Assembly (NCBI GenBank): GCA_937897535.1 | Contig: CALCQB010000179.1 | Location: 1-18,329 of the forward strand | From: an uncultured Novosphingobium sp. | GTDB taxonomy: Bacteria; Pseudomonadota; Alphaproteobacteria; Sphingomonadales; Sphingomonadaceae | Reading direction: 5' to 3' | DNA length: 18,329 bases | Shown: positions 13,424 to 18,329 of the stretch, in pieces | Position numbering within the stretch: the stretch's first letter is position 1 | Layout: each line of letters opens with the position of its first letter | Program-made: the position numbers and the translations under genes | Notes under the pieces: generated by a model | Database searches by the model: none | What the model was told of the DNA's origin: nothing | What the model saw: only the letters and a program-made list of their open reading frames with translations

Positions 13424-13921
13424 ATGGCCTATGACGACCGCGAGGGACTGCACGGAATCGGCGGCTGGCTGGCCTTTTTCGTGTTCGGCTTTTCGTTCGT
13501 ATCGCCACTGCGATTGATCCTCACGTCCTATACCAGCCTCTATGACGACCCGCAGGTGGCGGCGATCCTGGGTGATCGCTGGCTGGCTTACCAGATTTCC
13601 TCGTGGGCGCTGGTCGGGGTCGGACTGGCCACGATCGGTTACACCACCTGGCGGCTGTTCAATCGCCATGACTGGCTGACGGTGAAGATCACCATGGCGG
13701 CAATCGTGCTGATCAGCGTCGGCCTGATCCTGCTCGATCTGGCCGCGACCGTGCTGATCGCCCGGGTCGAGCTGGGCCTGCTGCTCCCCGATACGGCCAG
13801 CGCGCTGATCCGCGGGGTGATCTATGCGACCATCTGGATCGCCTATTTCCAGCGCTCGGTCCGGATCCGCAATACCTATGGTGTGGTCCGCGAGGACGAG
13901 ACCGCCGGGATCTTCGATTAA
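13424..13921 (+). CDS. DUF2569-family inner-membrane protein
   Basis: The protein has 165 residues, with a purine-rich GGGGGGACGA stretch ahead of the ATG. It begins with a short polar stretch and GIGGWLAFFVFGFSF, the opening signature of DUF2569 proteins. Four hydrophobic helices are visible (about 14-32, 58-78, 90-114 and 125-144), ending in a polar tail (RIRNTYGVVREDETAGIFD). The function of this family is unknown. The gene diverges from the SRAP gene; a possible promoter is TGGACA at 13365-13370 with CATAAG 15 bp later, a short spacing, so this is only a candidate. The thiC riboswitch region begins about 40 nt after its stop. Confidence 0.85.
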   Translation: MAYDDREGLHGIGGWLAFFVFGFSFVSPLRLILTSYTSLYDDPQVAAILGDRWLAYQISSWALVGVGLATIGYTTWRLFNRHDWLTVKITMAAIVLISVGLILLDLAATVLIARVELGLLLPDTASALIRGVIYATIWIAYFQRSVRIRNTYGVVREDETAGIFD

Positions 13922-13926
13922 GCGGA

Positions 13927-13955
13927 TTGCCGCGCGCCGGGCGAGCGCCTAGAAC
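13927..13955 (+). promoter_or_regulatory. Candidate sigma-70 promoter of the thiC leader
   Basis: TTGCCG (13927-13932) and TAGAAC (13950-13955) are separated by 17 bp and each match the consensus at 4 of 6 positions. Initiation about 7 nt downstream would place the 5' end at about 13962, exactly where the TPP riboswitch fold begins, which is the main reason to believe it. Confidence 0.5.
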
Positions 13956-13961
13956 GGGCCA

Positions 13962-14050
13962 TCCCCGGGGAGCCGCGTTGGCTGAGAGGGAGGGCTCGCA
14001 TCCTCCGACCCGTTGAACCTGAACCCGTTAGCACGGGCGGAGGGAGTGGG
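13962..14050 (+). promoter_or_regulatory. TPP riboswitch (THI element)
   Basis: The conserved THI-box core is present in order. GGGGAGCC at 13967-13974 is followed by GGCTGAGAGGG at 13980-13990, the invariant CTGAGA pyrimidine-sensing loop. Then comes a variable arm, then GACCCGTTGAACCTGAACCC (14007-14026), the invariant pyrophosphate-side sequence, and finally CGTTAGCACGGGCGGAGGGAGTGGG. CCCC at 13963-13966 can pair with the terminal GGG to close helix P1. Binding of thiamine pyrophosphate to this leader lowers expression of thiamine biosynthesis genes; thiC follows 48 nt later. Confidence 0.96.
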
Positions 14051-14070
14051 CGGATCGCAAGCCCGCGCCA

Positions 14071-14091
14071 TTTCTTCGCCCCCCGAAGGAA
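14071..14091 (+). promoter_or_regulatory. Hairpin covering the thiC Shine-Dalgarno (expression platform candidate)
   Basis: TTTCTTCG (14071-14078) can pair over 8 positions, one of them a G-U wobble, with CGAAGGAA (14084-14091) across a CCCCC loop. The 3' arm contains AAGGA (14086-14090), the thiC ribosome-binding site, 7 nt from the ATG. No terminator-type hairpin with a U-run is present in the leader, so control of translation initiation is the simplest reading. The switch partner that would open this hairpin without ligand is not obvious by eye. Confidence 0.6.
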
Positions 14092-14097
14092 GCGCAC

Positions 14098-15957
<1,860 letters not shown>

Positions 15958-16040
15958 TCCGGGCGAGCGGCTGCATACTAGAGGGACTCAAAGGCGCAAG
16001 GTGGGGATTTGCCTACCGGTCAGCGACGTGAGGTAAGCGT

Positions 16041-17720
16041 ATGAAAGTAACACCTGTCTCCAAATCACTTTCGGACCTTTTCAAAGAGAGCTTCATCCAG
16101 ATTCCTCGATTCCAGCGCCCGTATGACTGGACAAACGAAAATGTTTCCGATTTTTGGAACGATCTCATCAATCACGACGATGATGAGTATTTTATGGGAT
16201 CAATCGTAGTATATCGAGATACGAAGGAAAAAAATCTTCTATATGTAGTGGATGGACAGCAACGATTGACCACAATTTCAATATTCTTGGCGGTAATTCG
16301 GGACGAATTTGATAAATCTGGTTCGCAAGATCTAGCTACTGCTGTCCAAGGATACATTCAAACCAGCGACGATGATAACAAACAGAGATATGTGATAGTT
16401 CATAACCCTGCAAAAAAATTGTTCCAACATGGAATACAGAATCGGAATCCCGATCTTACCTATGAGGCGTCAGATGACGAAGAGCGAGCCTTCCTTCGTG
16501 CTCGGGTCGCGCTGCGCGACTACGTTAGGGCCCATATTGCAGGCAAATCTGTTGCAGATACCGTCTCGCTGCTGAGAAAAATGCGACAGAAGGCGCTGGC
16601 GATCCAGTTCATATCCGTCGAGTTGGATAATGAGGATGACGCATATGTAATTTTCGAAGTCTTAAATACCAGAGGAAAAGATCTTAGAATATCCCACCTA
16701 TTGAAGAACTTGCTTACAAAGCATCTCAAGGCAAAGGTAAAGGGCGCTGATCCTTTCAAAGATAAATGGGATAGAATTGTATCACTTCTCGACGGACTCA
16801 AGGGTTCGTATGATATCGATTCATTCCTGTTTCACTACTGGCTGGCTCATGAGTCGTCTGTAGCCAAAGCGAGATTGTTTAAGGAATATAAAGAGAAAAT
16901 TGGCAGCAAAAAGGAAGCGGAGGATTGCCTCAATGATCTGTCTTTGGCCGCGCCTTCCTATTTGAGGGCAGTGGCCGCGAAGGACCAGAGCTGGGATAAG
17001 GAGGAGAAGCCACTGTCAAAATCCCTTGAAGCACTTTCTATTTTCCGGGTTGCTCAGGCTATGCCCTTAGTTCTCGCAATTCTTAGGCTATACTTCGAAG
17101 ATTATATAAAACTGAAGCATGCTACGCTAGGCATTCGGCTAATCGAAAATTTCACATTTCAATTTAACGCGATCACGCAGTCACGCGGCGGTGGTGGAAT
17201 TTCAAACATGTATGCGAAGCTCGCGCAGGATTCGTGGAGCTGCGGAAACGCAGCTGATTTCCAAGACGTTCTCAAGTCAATGAAAGAAAAGTTCTCCGAT
17301 CGCTTGCCGAGTATTGACGAGTTTAGCTTGCCATTCTCACAAATAATTTATAGAAATGACTATACTAGAGACAAAGATTTAGTGAGATACATTTTGCAAA
17401 AACTACAAATTCAGTTCGGATGGCCGCAACATACCGACTTTGATGTATTAACGGTAGAGCACATAGTAAATCAATCTGATGGAAATCGCACGGGCGGTCC
17501 AGATGACTGCGGAGCCATTGGGAACTTGCTTTTAGTTTCTGAAGATCTCAACAAGAAGCTGGGAACAAAGCCACCTGTTGAGAAGTTGGCGGTCTTGTCA
17601 AAGGCGCAAATCAAACTTGACGATGATCTTGGGTCTGCGAAAAATTGGACTTATCAGAACATAGTGGATCGGGGGGGCGCTCTGGCAAAAATTGGCTATG
17701 AGAAAGTCTGGAATCTCTGA
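16041..17720 (+). CDS. DUF262/DUF1524 (GmrSD-like) predicted nucleotide-dependent nuclease
   Basis: The protein has 559 residues; GAGG at 16030-16033 is 7 nt before the ATG. The N-terminal DUF262 domain shows IPRFQRPYDW (21-30) and VVDGQQRLTT with DGQQR at 71-75, the residues used for nucleotide binding and hydrolysis in GmrS-like and SspE-like proteins. A helical middle region follows. The C-terminal DUF1524 part has VEHIVNQ (His474) and IGNLLLVSEDLNKKLGTKP, the His-Me/HNH-type nuclease half that GmrD carries. The gene thus joins S- and D-type domains in one chain, as in many stand-alone type IV restriction-like or other anti-phage proteins. It is markedly AT-rich (22 of 60 bases G/C at 16201-16260 against 39 of 60 at 14101-14160), indicating horizontal acquisition. 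No modification or partner gene is adjacent. The target is unknown. Confidence 0.88.
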   Translation: MKVTPVSKSLSDLFKESFIQIPRFQRPYDWTNENVSDFWNDLINHDDDEYFMGSIVVYRDTKEKNLLYVVDGQQRLTTISIFLAVIRDEFDKSGSQDLATAVQGYIQTSDDDNKQRYVIVHNPAKKLFQHGIQNRNPDLTYEASDDEERAFLRARVALRDYVRAHIAGKSVADTVSLLRKMRQKALAIQFISVELDNEDDAYVIFEVLNTRGKDLRISHLLKNLLTKHLKAKVKGADPFKDKWDRIVSLLDGLKGSYDIDSFLFHYWLAHESSVAKARLFKEYKEKIGSKKEAEDCLNDLSLAAPSYLRAVAAKDQSWDKEEKPLSKSLEALSIFRVAQAMPLVLAILRLYFEDYIKLKHATLGIRLIENFTFQFNAITQSRGGGGISNMYAKLAQDSWSCGNAADFQDVLKSMKEKFSDRLPSIDEFSLPFSQIIYRNDYTRDKDLVRYILQKLQIQFGWPQHTDFDVLTVEHIVNQSDGNRTGGPDDCGAIGNLLLVSEDLNKKLGTKPPVEKLAVLSKAQIKLDDDLGSAKNWTYQNIVDRGGALAKIGYEKVWNL

Positions 17721-17771
17721 GAATCTAAGGTTCAGTGAAGGGTCCGAAATCCCCCAAATATGAGCTCGGCA

Positions 17772-17800
17772 TTGCCTCCTTCCGCCAATTTCGTTATAAC
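17772..17800 (+). promoter_or_regulatory. Strong sigma-70-like promoter for a leaderless antitoxin mRNA
   Basis: TTGCCT (17772-17777) and TATAAC (17795-17800) are 17 bp apart; matches to consensus are 4 and 5 of 6. The AbrB-type start codon ATG begins 7 nt after the -10, which is the expected transcription start itself. No Shine-Dalgarno sequence lies between the -10 and the ATG. Confidence 0.6.
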
Positions 17801-17806
17801 TCCCGT

Positions 17807-18329
17807 ATGAACACGCCACTCAGAATCACCAAGATTGGCAATTCCGCCGGGGTCATCCTGCCCAAGAAGTATCTCGAATACCTCGGCGTTTCGGTCGGCG
17901 ATCATGTCACCATTGCGCGCACCTCGCGGGGGCTTGAACTGGCGAACGCGCCAGCCGGAACGGTCGAGGGAATCGAGCAGCAGATGGCCACCGCGCGCGA
18001 GGTTATGGCGCGGCGGCATCGGGCGATGATGGCGCTGGCGGAGCAGATCATGGAAGAGTATCGGCTAAAAATCGATAAAACAGCCAAACCTTTATTAATT
18101 ATTGATTACACCTTTGGTAGTGATCGAAATCTCGAGTTAATGAAAGCCACACTTTTGCCTACGCCATTACAAAATGCCAAGGTGAAGACCGAGTTTGATT
18201 TAGCGCAGGCTTGGAGTGTTTTTGCGAATAAGTATCTACAGAAGACTAAAGAAATTGCTGCAACCCCCATTTGCTGGGAAGGTCATTACGATCAACTGGG
18301 CAGGGTGATGCTAGAGATGATGCGTTTGA
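17807..18329 (+). CDS. AbrB/MazE-type antitoxin with foreign-looking C-terminal extension, incomplete at window edge
   Basis: Translation from ATG 17807 gives at least 174 residues without a stop before the window ends. Residues 1-46 form a swapped-hairpin AbrB DNA-binding domain: LRITKIGNSAGVILPKKYLEYLGVSVGDHV. A charged helix (about 52-86: VEGIEQQMATAREVMARRH, EQIMEEYR) resembles the tail of antitoxins that pair with Doc/Fic-type toxins; in those the protein normally ends at roughly 80-90 residues. Here the frame runs on through a different kind of DNA: 43 of 60 bases are G/C at 17941-18000 but only 19 of 60 at 18061-18120. The extension (LKIDKTAKPLLIIDYTFGSD onwards) matches nothing I recognise. 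It may be a gene fusion, the edge of an inserted element, or an assembly join. The start is leaderless. No toxin gene is visible. Confidence 0.72.
   Translation, partial: MNTPLRITKIGNSAGVILPKKYLEYLGVSVGDHVTIARTSRGLELANAPAGTVEGIEQQMATAREVMARRHRAMMALAEQIMEEYRLKIDKTAKPLLIIDYTFGSDRNLELMKATLLPTPLQNAKVKTEFDLAQAWSVFANKYLQKTKEIAATPICWEGHYDQLGRVMLEMMRL

Noticed and set aside
15988..17609. A 12-bp direct repeat TCAAAGGCGCAA at 15988-15999 and 17598-17609, considered as attachment-site or target duplication flanks of the DUF262 gene.
   Set aside because: The right copy lies inside the coding sequence of the DUF262 protein, 110 nt before its stop, so it cannot bound the insertion; a 12-mer match over this distance is plausible by chance.
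17732..18087. Minus-strand open frames across the antitoxin gene.
   Set aside because: They overlap the clear AbrB motif on the plus strand and its promoter, and show no domain of their own.

Overview
The window is high-GC DNA with a gene set and protein style typical of alphaproteobacteria. I would place it in the Sphingomonadales (Novosphingobium, Sphingobium or Erythrobacter-like). This rests on the overall composition, on the sphingomonad flavour of the SRAP, P450 and flavin monooxygenase proteins, and on a short G/C-rich palindromic repeat between genes. The taxonomic call is inference. No rRNA, tRNA, CRISPR array or insertion sequence is visible.

Left part (1-4.4 kb): the 3' end of ispG (isoprenoid MEP pathway), a membrane-anchored retropepsin-like protease, a GNAT acetyltransferase, and a secreted L,D-transpeptidase-like protein of the YkuD_2 type. 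A small TTG-started membrane-anchored protein overlaps the end of that gene. A palindromic repeat then separates these genes from a convergent, larger YcbB/LdtD-type L,D-transpeptidase. Two different L,D-transpeptidase families therefore sit within 3 kb.

Minus-strand oxidation operon (4.5-8.0 kb): a flavin-containing monooxygenase, a CYP153-like cytochrome P450 and an isomerase-type crotonase are packed tail to head with 1-nt spacing or 4-nt overlap. They are preceded by an 18-bp imperfect palindrome that fits exactly in a promoter spacer. This looks like a regulated catabolic operon for a hydrophobic substrate. A small membrane protein diverges from it.

Sulfur module (8.6-10.9 kb): a persulfide-dioxygenase-like metallo-beta-lactamase protein reads leftwards. 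A YgaP-like rhodanese membrane protein and a TauE/SafE exporter read rightwards. Both arms share a 123-nt control region with back-to-back promoters around one palindrome, TTAGCACTTGCTAA. The set fits sulfide/persulfide detoxification with export of sulfite or a related anion.

Middle right (10.9-16 kb): a secreted class C beta-lactamase-fold serine hydrolase; an SRAP-domain protein that lacks the catalytic Cys2 and the active-site His; a DUF2569 membrane protein; then thiC behind a well-preserved TPP riboswitch. A hairpin between the riboswitch and thiC covers the thiC Shine-Dalgarno sequence.

Right end (16-18.3 kb): an AT-rich gene encoding a DUF262/DUF1524 (GmrSD-like) predicted nuclease, clearly foreign to its surroundings and a candidate stand-alone anti-phage protein. 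After it comes a leaderless AbrB/MazE-type antitoxin gene whose reading frame crosses abruptly from GC-rich into AT-rich DNA at about 18062 and is still open at the window edge. That junction and the DUF262 gene are the least ordinary parts of the window.
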